A DNA stretch of 26,964 nt from contig CAZYIW010000015.1 in assembly GCA_964647705.1 (NCBI GenBank), forward strand, positions 1 to 26,964, written 5' to 3'. Shown here one piece after another: positions 7,296 to 14,962 of this stretch; position 1 is the stretch's first letter, and every line of letters begins with the position of its first letter. The notes under the pieces were generated by a model. The model was given only the letters and a program-made list of their open reading frames with translations, was not told the DNA's origin and made no database searches. The translations under genes and the position numbers were made by a program. The stretch comes from CAZYIW01 sp964647705. GTDB lineage: Bacteria > Pseudomonadota > Gammaproteobacteria > PS1 > Pseudothioglobaceae.

Positions 7296-7909
7296 TTCTG
7301 CCAATTGACAAAATTCTTGAGCAGTTGCAAGCCATCGTGTTGTGATTTCTCTGGATGAAACTGCACAGCAAAAATATTGTCTTTAGCAATCGCACAAGTA
7401 AAATCAATGCCATATTTTGTTGTGCCTGCTACCACTGTTTTGTCTTTCTCTTTTACATAATATGAGTGCACACTATAAAAACGTGCGTTATCTTCAATAT
7501 TATGCCAAAGTGGGTGTTCTATAATGTGTTTAACCTGATTCCATCCCATATGTGGTATTTTTAAATCACTTTTTGGAAATTTAACCACATTACCTGGGAT
7601 TATTGATAGACCTTGTGTGCCGCCATTTTCATCGCTATGGTCGAATAAAAGCTGCAAACCGAGACAAATACCTAAGAAAGGTTTCTCATGTGCAGAGTAT
7701 TTGATTACTTCACTTAATCCGTGCTGATTTAACGCCTGCATACAAGCGCCCATTGCACCTTGTCCAGGAAAAACAATGCGATCGGCATCTTCAATAATGG
7801 CTTTATCGTCGGTTAGACAAACCTTATCGTTAGGAGCAACGTGCTCAATGGCTTTTTCCACTGAGCGAACGTTACCCATGCCATAATCAACAATGGCAAT
7901 AGTTTGCAT
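7292..7909 (-). CDS. hisH: imidazole glycerol phosphate synthase, glutamine amidotransferase subunit
   Basis: Releases ammonia from glutamine and feeds it to HisF, which makes imidazole glycerol phosphate in histidine synthesis. I start at 7909 (205 residues, MQTIAIVDYGMGN); the open frame continues upstream through hisB but that extension is unlike HisH. The catalytic triad is visible: Cys82 in GICLGLQ, His185 and Glu187 in QFHPEKS. Only one base separates it from the hisB stop. HisF is not in the window. It is the last gene of the minus-strand block and converges on the fructosamine-kinase-like gene with no room for an intrinsic terminator. Confidence 0.96.
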   Translation of the reverse strand: MQTIAIVDYGMGNVRSVEKAIEHVAPNDKVCLTDDKAIIEDADRIVFPGQGAMGACMQALNQHGLSEVIKYSAHEKPFLGICLGLQLLFDHSDENGGTQGLSIIPGNVVKFPKSDLKIPHMGWNQVKHIIEHPLWHNIEDNARFYSVHSYYVKEKDKTVVAGTTKYGIDFTCAIAKDNIFAVQFHPEKSQHDGLQLLKNFVNWQN

Positions 7910-7910
7910 C

Positions 7911-8492
7911 TTATAGGCTGCCCTTAGTTGAAGGAATGACGCCGGCTTGACGTTCATCCAGTGTTGTCGCCATTCTAAGCGCGCGACCAAAGGCTTTAAA
8001 AATCGTCTCCGCCTGATGGTGTGCATTAACACCGCGAATATTATCAATATGCAGTGTCACAAGTGCGTGGTTGACAAATCCTTGAAAAAACTCGCCCACC
8101 AGATCAACATCAAAAGTGCCAATCATCGCACGGGTAAAACCCACATTTAGCTCTATACCTGGGCGCCCAGATAAATCTAGAACTACGCGTGATAGTGCTT
8201 CATCTAGGGGAACATAAGCATGGCCATAACGAGTCATACCTGCTTTATCGCCCACGGCTTTAGAGAGCGCTTGCCCAAAAGTAATGCCAATATCCTCAAC
8301 ACTGTGGTGATCATCAATGTGTGTGTCGCCATCACATTTGATATTTAAGTCCATCATTCCGTGGCGTGCTACTTGATCGAGCATGTGATCTAAAAACGGC
8401 ACACCAGTATCAATAACAGATTTGCCTGTGCCTAATAGATCTAGTTCAACACTGATGTCAGTTTCGTTGGTTTTTCTCTCGACTTTTATCAT
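7911..8492 (-). CDS. hisB: imidazoleglycerol-phosphate dehydratase (monofunctional)
   Basis: Dehydrates imidazole glycerol phosphate to imidazole acetol phosphate, the substrate for HisC encoded upstream in the same block. Its 193 residues carry the manganese-binding motifs HMLDQVARH (36-44), DDHHSVEDIG (60-69) and AHHQAE (157-162), and the usual end IPSTKG. There is no N-terminal phosphatase domain, unlike the bifunctional HisB of E. coli (about 355 residues), so histidinol phosphatase must be encoded elsewhere. Gaps are 2 bases from asd and 1 base to hisH. Confidence 0.97.
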   Translation of the reverse strand: MIKVERKTNETDISVELDLLGTGKSVIDTGVPFLDHMLDQVARHGMMDLNIKCDGDTHIDDHHSVEDIGITFGQALSKAVGDKAGMTRYGHAYVPLDEALSRVVLDLSGRPGIELNVGFTRAMIGTFDVDLVGEFFQGFVNHALVTLHIDNIRGVNAHHQAETIFKAFGRALRMATTLDERQAGVIPSTKGSL

Positions 8493-8494
8493 TT

Positions 8495-9517
8495 TTATAA
8501 GTAGTCTTTTATCAAAATCTCAGCAATTTGTATGGTATTGAGTGCTGCTCCTTTACGAATATTATCAGAAACCACCCATAAGTTAAGACCTCTTTGGTGA
8601 GAAATATCCTCTCGGATGCGACTAACAAATGTATCGTCTTTATTGGTGGCTTCTTCAAAAGGTGTGGCGTAGCCACCATCCTTATGCTCATCCATAACCG
8701 TTACACCTGGCGCATTAGAGAGAATCTCTCTGGCTTTATCCGCAGTAATCTTTTCTTTGGTTTCGATATGCACAGCCTCAGAATGACCATAAATAACCGG
8801 CACACGAACAGCTGTTGGATTCACCAAAAGATTCTCATCTTCAAAAATCTTTTGTGTCTCCCAAACCATCTTCATCTCTTCTTTGGTATAGCCATTGTCT
8901 TGAAAAACATCAATATGAGGCAAAACATTAAATGCAATTTGTTTTGGGTAAACATTCACCTCGGCTTCTTTGCCGTTTAACAATTTTGCAGTTTGATCCG
9001 TCAGTTCAGTAATGGCTTTTTTACCTGTGCCTGAAACAGCCTGATAAGTTGCCACATTAATGCGTTCAATGCCCACAGCATCGTAGATTGGCTTGAGTGC
9101 CACCAACATCTGAATGGTTGAACAATTAGGATTGGCAATGATATTACGTTGTGTATAGCCTGCAATCGCATGTGCATTCACCTCTGGCACCACCAATGGA
9201 ATATCTTTATCACGCCTAAAATGTGCTGTGTTGTCAACCACCACACAACCAGCCTCGGCGGCGATTGGCGCGTATTTTTCTGAAATTGAGCCACCCGCTG
9301 AGAATAGACCCAGTTGTGCTTTAGAGAAATCAAATTGGTCTAAGTCTTCTACAGTCCAACTTTTACCTTGGCACATAACTATTTTACCCGCTGAATTGGC
9401 ACTGGCTAACGGATATAGGTTGTCTATTGGAAAATTACGCTGCTCCAAAATAGAAAGAATGGTTTCACCCACCGCACCTGTCGCACCAACAACGGCAACA
9501 TTAAACTTTCTGCTCAT
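8495..9517 (-). CDS. asd: aspartate-semialdehyde dehydrogenase
   Basis: Reduces aspartyl phosphate to aspartate semialdehyde with NADPH, the branch point to lysine/diaminopimelate, threonine and methionine. The 340 residues contain the nucleotide loop GATGAVG (11-17), catalytic Cys132 in NPNCSTIQ, Gln159 in ATYQAVSGTG, and Arg238/His245 in RVPVIYGHSEAV. Length fits the roughly 340-residue type of Pseudomonas and Vibrio rather than the 367-residue E. coli enzyme. The 38-base gap upstream is the only sizeable break in this gene block and contains a possible -10 box, so asd-hisB-hisH may have their own promoter. Confidence 0.96.
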   Translation of the reverse strand: MSRKFNVAVVGATGAVGETILSILEQRNFPIDNLYPLASANSAGKIVMCQGKSWTVEDLDQFDFSKAQLGLFSAGGSISEKYAPIAAEAGCVVVDNTAHFRRDKDIPLVVPEVNAHAIAGYTQRNIIANPNCSTIQMLVALKPIYDAVGIERINVATYQAVSGTGKKAITELTDQTAKLLNGKEAEVNVYPKQIAFNVLPHIDVFQDNGYTKEEMKMVWETQKIFEDENLLVNPTAVRVPVIYGHSEAVHIETKEKITADKAREILSNAPGVTVMDEHKDGGYATPFEEATNKDDTFVSRIREDISHQRGLNLWVVSDNIRKGAALNTIQIAEILIKDYL

Positions 9518-9554
9518 ATTTAACTCAAAATCAACAAAAGATACAAAAGCCGGT

Positions 9555-9560
9555 ATTATA
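9555..9560 (-). promoter_or_regulatory. possible -10 box of an internal promoter before asd
   Basis: On the minus strand TATAAT occupies 9560-9555, overlapping the stop codon of the NIF3-like gene and 38 bases ahead of the asd start. No -35 match lies 16-18 bases upstream and there is no TG extension, so it is only a candidate. Its value is that it falls in the one real gap of an otherwise tightly packed gene series. Confidence 0.3.
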
Positions 9561-10296
9561 CTTGATTGTCAATATCGATGAATTGATGCTTGAGTTCAAA
9601 TTTATCGCTCAAATGCTTTCCTAACGCTTCTACGCCATAACGCTCTGTTGCGTGGTGACCAGCACTGATAAACACAATGCCGTTTTCCTTAGCAATTGCT
9701 GGCGTGGCTTCACTGACCTCTCCAGTCAAATAGGCATCAACTTCTGCCTCTATGGCTATATCAATATAATTTTGCGCAGCGCCAGTGCACCAAGCGATGG
9801 TTTTAAACTGACCATCTGTCTTGCCAATAACAAGAGGTGTTCTTGATGTTGTTTGTTCAACCGTTTGAATAAAGTCTTCTATGTTAGAGTTAATCTCGCC
9901 TTGCCAAAGTAGTGTCTGATCAATTTGTGATGAGTTTTGGATATCAAGGCGCTTAGCCAATTCTACATTATTGCCAATTTGTGGGTGTGCATCGAGTGGC
10001 AGATGATAGGCAAAAAGATTGATATTATTGGCCAATAATGCTTGGATTCTATTTTTTTTAATACCCGTGATATTGGGTTTTTCATTTTTCCAAAAAAAAC
10101 CATGATGCACAAAAATTGCATCTGCTTTTTGGTCAATCGCACAATCTATCAATGCTTGATTAGCACTGACGCCAGAGACGATACTTTTAATCTCAGATTT
10201 GCCCTGCACCTGAAGTCCGTTTGGACAATAGTCTTCGAAAGAGCTCACGTTTAGGTATTGATCACAATAGCGTGAAAGGGTTTTTCTGCTAACCAT
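9556..10296 (-). CDS. ybgI: Nif3-like dinuclear metal centre protein (YbgI family)
   Basis: Widely conserved protein with a two-metal centre; the family resembles GTP cyclohydrolase I type 2, but its cellular role is not firmly known. The 246 residues match E. coli YbgI in length. Metal-binding motifs are HHG (64-66), HLPLDAHP (98-105, with Asp102) and GHHATERYG (213-221, with His214/His215 and Glu218). Near the N terminus PNGLQV (25-30) is also typical. It overlaps hisC by 8 bases, so it is translated from the same message, though no link to histidine synthesis is known. Confidence 0.93.
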   Translation of the reverse strand: MVSRKTLSRYCDQYLNVSSFEDYCPNGLQVQGKSEIKSIVSGVSANQALIDCAIDQKADAIFVHHGFFWKNEKPNITGIKKNRIQALLANNINLFAYHLPLDAHPQIGNNVELAKRLDIQNSSQIDQTLLWQGEINSNIEDFIQTVEQTTSRTPLVIGKTDGQFKTIAWCTGAAQNYIDIAIEAEVDAYLTGEVSEATPAIAKENGIVFISAGHHATERYGVEALGKHLSDKFELKHQFIDIDNQV

Positions 10297-11350
10297 AAAA
10301 CCCCTCTACCACAGATAAAAACTGGCTATTTTCTTCAGCTGTACCCACCGTTACACGCAAACAATTTTCAAGCATGGATGAGTTCGATAGATTTTTTATC
10401 AGTATATTTTGTTGCTTTAATCTCTCAAACAACAAATTCGCATCTGGTGCCTTAAACAAAATAAAATTCGCTTGTGAAGGATATGCTTCTATGCTGTCGA
10501 TTACACTAAGCGCATCAATCATTCGGCAACGCTCAGCAATAGTAGTATTGGCATTTGTCTTGATCATCTCTTTGTGCTTTAACAAAAAATTAGCACTAAC
10601 CTGTGTGAGTGTATTGATGTTATACGGCAGACGAAGTTTGTCGAGTTGTGAGGTGGTTTCTTTTTTAGCAATTAGCATACCTAGGCGCAAACCTGCAAAG
10701 CCAATTTTGGAGATGGTTCTGAGTAAAACCAAATTATCAAACCGGTTAATATCGTTTAGAAAACTGTCTTTTGCATAAGCATAATAGGCCTCGTCCACAA
10801 CCACCATGGCATCTGTTGACTCAATGATTGTCTCAATTGAGGTTTTGTCAAATGCATTGCCTGTTGGATTATTTGGATAGGCAATAAAGATAATTTTTGG
10901 CTGATACTGATCAATGGCATCTAACATCGCATCCAGGTCAATTTCAAAATTATTGTTTAGCGCAATGCCTTGATAATTCACTCGAGTGAATTTGGCAATC
11001 ATCTCATACATGACAAAGCTTGGCTCAACACTCAACACAGTATCATCTGCATCGCAAGCAAGTGCTAAAAGCTGTATCAACTCATCAGAACCATTGCCTA
11101 ATAACACACCCAAATCTTTGGGGATGTCCATCAGTTTGTATAGTGTTTCTACCAGTTCAGCTGCATCAGCGCTTGGATAACGATTAATCTGCGCTTTTGA
11201 TAAATTTTTCAAATATTCATCTTTAATTGCATCTGGTATTGGATAAGGGCTTTCCATGGCGTCTAGTTTTAGCATACCATCTGCACTGGGCACGTGGTAG
11301 GCATTAATGGCTTGAATCTGATCGCGAAGCCAGTTGTTAATAAAACTCAT
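10289..11350 (-). CDS. hisC: histidinol-phosphate aminotransferase
   Basis: PLP enzyme that transaminates imidazole acetol phosphate to histidinol phosphate. The 353 residues show YPNNPTG (158-164), the aspartate of VVVDEAYY (183-190) that contacts PLP, the Schiff-base Lys215 in TISKIGFAGLRLG, and Arg222. The N-terminal LDAMESPYPIP (29-39) is typical of HisC. The form SKIGFAG, one residue shorter than SKAFGLAG, is a common HisC variant. It overlaps thiD upstream by an ATGA junction and ybgI downstream by 8 bases. Its pathway partners hisB and hisH lie two genes further on. Confidence 0.94.
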   Translation of the reverse strand: MSFINNWLRDQIQAINAYHVPSADGMLKLDAMESPYPIPDAIKDEYLKNLSKAQINRYPSADAAELVETLYKLMDIPKDLGVLLGNGSDELIQLLALACDADDTVLSVEPSFVMYEMIAKFTRVNYQGIALNNNFEIDLDAMLDAIDQYQPKIIFIAYPNNPTGNAFDKTSIETIIESTDAMVVVDEAYYAYAKDSFLNDINRFDNLVLLRTISKIGFAGLRLGMLIAKKETTSQLDKLRLPYNINTLTQVSANFLLKHKEMIKTNANTTIAERCRMIDALSVIDSIEAYPSQANFILFKAPDANLLFERLKQQNILIKNLSNSSMLENCLRVTVGTAEENSQFLSVVEGFYG

Positions 11351-12111
11351 GACGGTTTAACACGGTTAGGATGGTATTGCATTTTACCAAGACTCTTGGC
11401 ATTTAATAAGGTTTGATAAGTATACTCTAGAGCCTTGTCACAGGCTTCATGCACCGATAACCCTTTGGCTACCAAAGCACTGATACTACTGGACAATGTG
11501 CATCCAGAGCCGTGGTAATCCCCTGGTAATTTTTGGTATTCAAACCTGTTTATTAGCTTTTTATTATGATAGAGTCGATGCTCAATTTTCTTATCTGAAG
11601 TGTCTGTATTTGTCACCAAAACGTAACGACAAGGAATAAGACCAATTGCCTCTTTTTCATTGCTATTTGCACTCAGCGTTATCAATTCTGATGCATTTGG
11701 CGTTAACAAATCAACCTTTGGTAGTAGTTCATCTTTCAAGACGTTGATTGCCGATTTTTCTAACAGCAAATCGTTTGTTGAAGCCTTTAAGATAGGATCA
11801 AGTACCACAAAAGGTTTTTTTGTTTGAGCGATGATTCTACTGACTGCGTGGATTTGTTTGGCAGAGCAAAGCATACCAATCTTTATAACAAAAAAGTTGA
11901 TATCGTCGCGAAGAGAGTCAAACTGTTCTATGAGAATTTGATCATCAACCTCATTAATTGATTCTACCTTTTGAGTATTTTGAACGGTTAGTGCGCTCAC
12001 CAAAGGCAGGGGTGTTACTCCAAATTGATTGATGCTTTCAATATCTGCTGCCATACCCGCAGCACCCGATGGATCAAGGCCGGATATAACCAATACTGCA
12101 TTAGTTTGCAC
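11347..12111 (-). CDS. thiD: hydroxymethylpyrimidine (phosphate) kinase
   Basis: Ribokinase-fold enzyme that phosphorylates the pyrimidine half of thiamin (HMP to HMP-P to HMP-PP). The 254 residues contain SGLDPSGAAGM (10-20), ALTVQNT (40-46), LDPILKAS (104-111), LLTPNASE (135-142) and the anion-hole segment HGSGCTLSS (200-208) with Cys204. The family norm after the DP motif is roughly V-M-x-A-(K/T)-(S/G)-G; here it is ILKAST, so this copy is somewhat divergent. No thiC, thiE or thiG is nearby, leaving salvage of HMP possible. The gaps are 2 bases from dsbA and a 4-base overlap with hisC. Specificity for HMP over pyridoxal is inferred from the overall pattern. Confidence 0.88.
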   Translation of the reverse strand: MQTNAVLVISGLDPSGAAGMAADIESINQFGVTPLPLVSALTVQNTQKVESINEVDDQILIEQFDSLRDDINFFVIKIGMLCSAKQIHAVSRIIAQTKKPFVVLDPILKASTNDLLLEKSAINVLKDELLPKVDLLTPNASELITLSANSNEKEAIGLIPCRYVLVTNTDTSDKKIEHRLYHNKKLINRFEYQKLPGDYHGSGCTLSSSISALVAKGLSVHEACDKALEYTYQTLLNAKSLGKMQYHPNRVKPS

Positions 12112-12113
12112 GT

Positions 12114-12737
12114 TTATTTTTTTGTTTCTTTTTTAATCAGATAATCTAGAATTTCAAAGATTCTGGCTTGGCTACCGGCGTGGGTAGAATCAACCCAGTA
12201 TTTGCCATTAACCACAAATGTTGGCACACCATTGGTTTTATATTTGGGTGTATTTAACTTAGACTGATTAACCTTAATACGCACAGAAAAAGACTTAAAT
12301 GCTGCCATGGCTTTTTTCTCATCCACACCATGATCCACCAGCCAATCAATAAAATCGTCATCGTCATCAAGTGGTGTACGGTGCAAATGAATCGCATCGA
12401 ACAGCTTAGCGTGTAGGCGATCAATCTCACCCAATTGTTCTAACACATAATAAAACACCGCGCCATCTACCCAGCGCTCGGAAAATACCGCAGGTTGACG
12501 AATAAATTGGGCATTTTGAGGCATTCTTTTCACATAACCTTTGACCAATGGTTCTATATTAAAACAATGCGGACAGTAATACCAAAACAGCTCTCTAACT
12601 TCAATTTGATCGCCCGTTATAGTCTTAACAGGTTTGTCTAATACCACATAATCCTCGCCTGAAACAAATTTCGCATGAGAAGTACTAACCCCTATAATAA
12701 GCGCTGTGCTGAATAAAAATTTGGCTATTTTGTTCAT
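12114..12737 (-). CDS. dsbA: periplasmic thiol:disulfide oxidoreductase DsbA
   Basis: Introduces disulfide bonds into exported proteins. The 207-residue precursor begins with a signal peptide (basic MNKIAK, hydrophobic FLFSTALIIGV, likely cleaved after SHA at residue 22). The active site is FWYYCPHC, with Cys55 and Cys58 as CPHC, the dipeptide of E. coli DsbA; the cis-proline is Pro172 in GVPTF. An acidic run (Asp124-128, DDDDD) sits in the helical insert. It overlaps folK by ATGA and is 2 bases from thiD. No dsbB, which would reoxidise it, is in the window. Confidence 0.95.
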   Translation of the reverse strand: MNKIAKFLFSTALIIGVSTSHAKFVSGEDYVVLDKPVKTITGDQIEVRELFWYYCPHCFNIEPLVKGYVKRMPQNAQFIRQPAVFSERWVDGAVFYYVLEQLGEIDRLHAKLFDAIHLHRTPLDDDDDFIDWLVDHGVDEKKAMAAFKSFSVRIKVNQSKLNTPKYKTNGVPTFVVNGKYWVDSTHAGSQARIFEILDYLIKKETKK

Positions 12738-13237
12738 ACCGATTCTCCTAAAATTTCATCCTTATTATACTGTTGTAATCTATAACTATTTTCACTTTGA
12801 AAACGACTCCAAAGCTCACTATAACTCTTATTTTCAACAGGGTGCAATGTGTCTGGATTTATCTCAGATAAGGGCGCTAAAACAAAAGCATACTTTAAGA
12901 TATCGTCTCTAGGCAGATTGGCACTGTGATCGATAAGCTGATCGTAAAAAACCAAATCAAGATCGATATTTCGAGAAGAAAATTTAGGCTGTGATCTGTC
13001 TCTGCCCTGCTCTTGTTCAATCTTGCGTAACGATTGTGCCACTTCTGAAGAGGATAAATTGGTCGTTGCATTAACACCCAGATTAAAAAAGTCATCCCCA
13101 CTAAAACCCTCTGATGGGCTTTCATAAATTGAGGATATTTGCACATGGGAAAACACCAATTTAATGGCTTCAATGGCCCGTTTGATGTTTAAGCGACGCT
13201 GTTGATTAGAGCCTATGTTAATGTGAATTTGCGCCAT
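12734..13237 (-). CDS. folK: HPPK: 2-amino-4-hydroxy-6-hydroxymethyldihydropteridine pyrophosphokinase
   Basis: Transfers pyrophosphate from ATP to the pterin made by FolB in folate synthesis. In 167 residues the N-terminal INIGSN (6-11), YESPSEGF (38-45), and the signature SRNIDLDLVFYD (88-99) with Arg89, Asp92 and Asp94 (substrate and magnesium binding) are present, followed by LPRDDILKYAFVLAPL (108-123). E. coli FolK is 159 residues. Start and folB stop share one base (TAATG), so translation is coupled to the preceding step's enzyme. folP is not in the window. Confidence 0.95.
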   Translation of the reverse strand: MAQIHINIGSNQQRRLNIKRAIEAIKLVFSHVQISSIYESPSEGFSGDDFFNLGVNATTNLSSSEVAQSLRKIEQEQGRDRSQPKFSSRNIDLDLVFYDQLIDHSANLPRDDILKYAFVLAPLSEINPDTLHPVENKSYSELWSRFQSENSYRLQQYNKDEILGESV

Positions 13238-13590
13238 TAGGATTTCGTTCTTTCGATGATAACTCCAACACCCTCAGCGCCTGTGACTGCCTCGCCCTTG
13301 TTTAGCGTCAGCTTAACCCATTGAACATCAAACTCATTGATGATGATCTGGGTGATTTCCTCTGCCAAGGTTTCAACCAATTGAAATTTGCTCTCCTTCA
13401 CAAATCCAATCAGGCGCTTGGCCACTACTTTGTAATTAATTGTTTGATCAATTTGATCGGTCTTACTGGCGGTTTTAATATCAGCAGACATTTGTATATC
13501 TAGTACAACGTCTTGTCGGATCTCTCTTTCCCAATCGTAAATGCCAATGACAGTGTCTATTTTTAATCCTTGTATAAATACTTTATCCAT
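13237..13590 (-). CDS. folB: dihydroneopterin aldolase
   Basis: Cleaves dihydroneopterin to hydroxymethyl-dihydropterin and glycolaldehyde. The 117 residues start MDKVFIQGL and hold the conserved Glu21 (IYDWEREI), Tyr53 (TINYKVV), Glu73 (LVETLAEEI) and Lys98 (LNKGEAVTG), and end with the usual GVIIERTK. E. coli FolB is 122 residues. It is the first gene of the nine-gene minus-strand block and lies back to back with plsY, only 35 bases away, the same folB/plsY (ygiH) neighbourhood as in E. coli. Confidence 0.96.
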   Translation of the reverse strand: MDKVFIQGLKIDTVIGIYDWEREIRQDVVLDIQMSADIKTASKTDQIDQTINYKVVAKRLIGFVKESKFQLVETLAEEITQIIINEFDVQWVKLTLNKGEAVTGAEGVGVIIERTKS

Positions 13591-13605
13591 GTTTAAATAA
13601 TTCAG

Positions 13606-13635
13606 ATTCTATTAACTAGGCTTGTATGTTACCAA
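13606..13635 (-). promoter_or_regulatory. candidate promoter of the folB operon
   Basis: On the minus strand TTGGTA (13635-13630), an 18-base spacer and TAGAAT (13611-13606) form the best pair between folB and plsY. The -35 end lies inside the first codons of plsY, as expected with so short a divergent gap. Transcription would start near 13599, leaving about nine untranslated bases before folB, which has no clear ribosome site. I could not settle on a promoter for plsY. Confidence 0.35.
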
Positions 13636-14213
13636 CACTCATTATTTTTGCCTACCTAATTGGCTCTGTCTCAACAGCAATTATTGTTTGCCGGATAATG
13701 AATCTTCCTGATCCCAGAACCCAAGGTTCAAAAAATCCAGGCGCAACCAATGTATTAAGAATTGCAGGCAAAAAAGCTGCCGCTGTTGTTCTAATTGGCG
13801 ACGGATTAAAAGGTGCTATTCCAGTATTAGTTGCAATGTTTTTCCTACCGGATATATCGCTTTTCAACCTCTGTTTAATTGCCCTGTTTGCTTTTTTGGG
13901 TCATGTTTATCCGATTTTTTTCAAATTTCAAGGTGGCAAGGGTGTGGCCACATTTATAGGTGCGCTCATCGCAATTAATCCTTGGGTGGGCTTGGGTTTT
14001 ATTCTTACATGGTTGTTTGTGGCCAAAGTTTTAAAAATCTCTTCCCTTTCAGCGCTTATCGCAACCTTACTAACCCCTGTTTATTTTTATTACATAACCC
14101 AAAACCTTGATGCCACCTATGTGATTGGTGTGATCTGTTTGTGGATTTTTATAACACATCGAAGCAATATTAAACGCCTAATCTCAGGAAAAGAGAGCGT
14201 AATTAAGTCTTAA
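13626..14213 (+). CDS. plsY: glycerol-3-phosphate acyltransferase PlsY
   Basis: Inner-membrane enzyme that acylates glycerol-3-phosphate using acyl phosphate, the first step of phospholipid synthesis. The 195 residues form several hydrophobic spans (about 1-20, 53-75, 80-98, 112-135, 141-158, 163-177). The three family motifs are present: Ser14 through GSKNPGATN (34-42), GDGLKG (58-63), and GHVYPIFFKFQGGKG (92-106). GSGNPGATN is usual in motif one, so Lys36 replaces a glycine, a mild oddity. Diverges from folB and overlaps the end of the oppositely transcribed yadH-like gene by 11 bases. plsX is elsewhere. Confidence 0.94.
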   Translation: MLPTLIIFAYLIGSVSTAIIVCRIMNLPDPRTQGSKNPGATNVLRIAGKKAAAVVLIGDGLKGAIPVLVAMFFLPDISLFNLCLIALFAFLGHVYPIFFKFQGGKGVATFIGALIAINPWVGLGFILTWLFVAKVLKISSLSALIATLLTPVYFYYITQNLDATYVIGVICLWIFITHRSNIKRLISGKESVIKS

Positions 14214-14961
14214 TATTCACACCTTTTTTCAAAAGATAAAAGGCGATTATTGCCAATATTGCAATCATAAAAATCAACATACCGACTGAGGTATAAATAT
14301 CCGCTGTACTGACCCCTAAAAAACCCAGTCTAAATCCATCAACCATATAATAGATAGGATTAAATCGGCTAACATCCTGCCAAAATTCAGGCAAGATTTC
14401 AATGCTATAGAACATGCCACCTAAATAAGTCATCGGCATTAGAATAAAAGTTGGCACGATTGAAATGTCATCAAACGACTCTGCAAAAACGGCGTTGATA
14501 AAGCCGGCCAAAGAAAACAGCACAGCCGTTAACAAAAACATCATGGCACTAATCCAATAACTTTCAATATTTAAATCAACAAAAAAAGCAACTGCGATAA
14601 AAACCCCCAGGCCCACTGCAAGCCCCCTAGCCACACCACCGGAAATATAGCCCAGCAAAATAACCCAATAAGGCACAGGTGAGACCAACAGTTCTTCAAT
14701 ACTATGGTTGAATTTAGCCAAGAAAAAAGAAGAGACAGTATTGGCATAAGAGTTTTGAATAACGGTCATCAAAATAATGCCTGGGATAATAAAATGCAAG
14801 TAATCAACACCTTGCATAGGACCAATCATCTCGCCCATCAAACCACCGAAAATCAGCAAATACAAAGAGGTGGTAATAATGGGTGGAAAAATAGTTTGAA
14901 CCCAAATACGCGCAAAACGCAAAATCTCTTTAACGACAATGGTTTTATATGCAATCCACAC
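14203..14961 (-). CDS. yadH: ABC-2 type transporter permease (YadH-like)
   Basis: Integral membrane half of an exporter. In 252 residues there are about six hydrophobic spans (roughly 24-43, 57-77, 98-127, 136-160, 168-188, 225-244) and the ABC-2 hallmark NPIYYMVDGFR (201-211) before the last span. It begins one base after the stop of its ATPase gene, so the pair acts together. The substrate is unknown; relatives in E. coli (YadGH) are also uncharacterised. Its 3' end overlaps plsY by 11 bases in the opposite direction. Confidence 0.92.
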   Translation of the reverse strand: MWIAYKTIVVKEILRFARIWVQTIFPPIITTSLYLLIFGGLMGEMIGPMQGVDYLHFIIPGIILMTVIQNSYANTVSSFFLAKFNHSIEELLVSPVPYWVILLGYISGGVARGLAVGLGVFIAVAFFVDLNIESYWISAMMFLLTAVLFSLAGFINAVFAESFDDISIVPTFILMPMTYLGGMFYSIEILPEFWQDVSRFNPIYYMVDGFRLGFLGVSTADIYTSVGMLIFMIAILAIIAFYLLKKGVNIKT

Positions 14962-14962
14962 G

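Noticed and set aside
7910..8047. N-terminal extension of hisH into hisB
   Set aside because: The added 46 residues are an out-of-frame reading of hisB; HisH normally begins at the IVDYGMGN segment.
8594..8980. 128-codon frame antisense to asd
   Set aside because: Asd is secure in the other strand; this frame has no recognisable domain and arises from codon bias.
9562..9575. TTGACA on the minus strand near the asd promoter candidate
   Set aside because: It is only six bases from the TATAAT, far too close to act as its -35, and encodes the Ile-Asp-Asn near the end of the NIF3-like protein.
10374..10778. 134-codon frame antisense to hisC
   Set aside because: It is a shadow of hisC with Ser/Leu-rich composition and no ribosome site.
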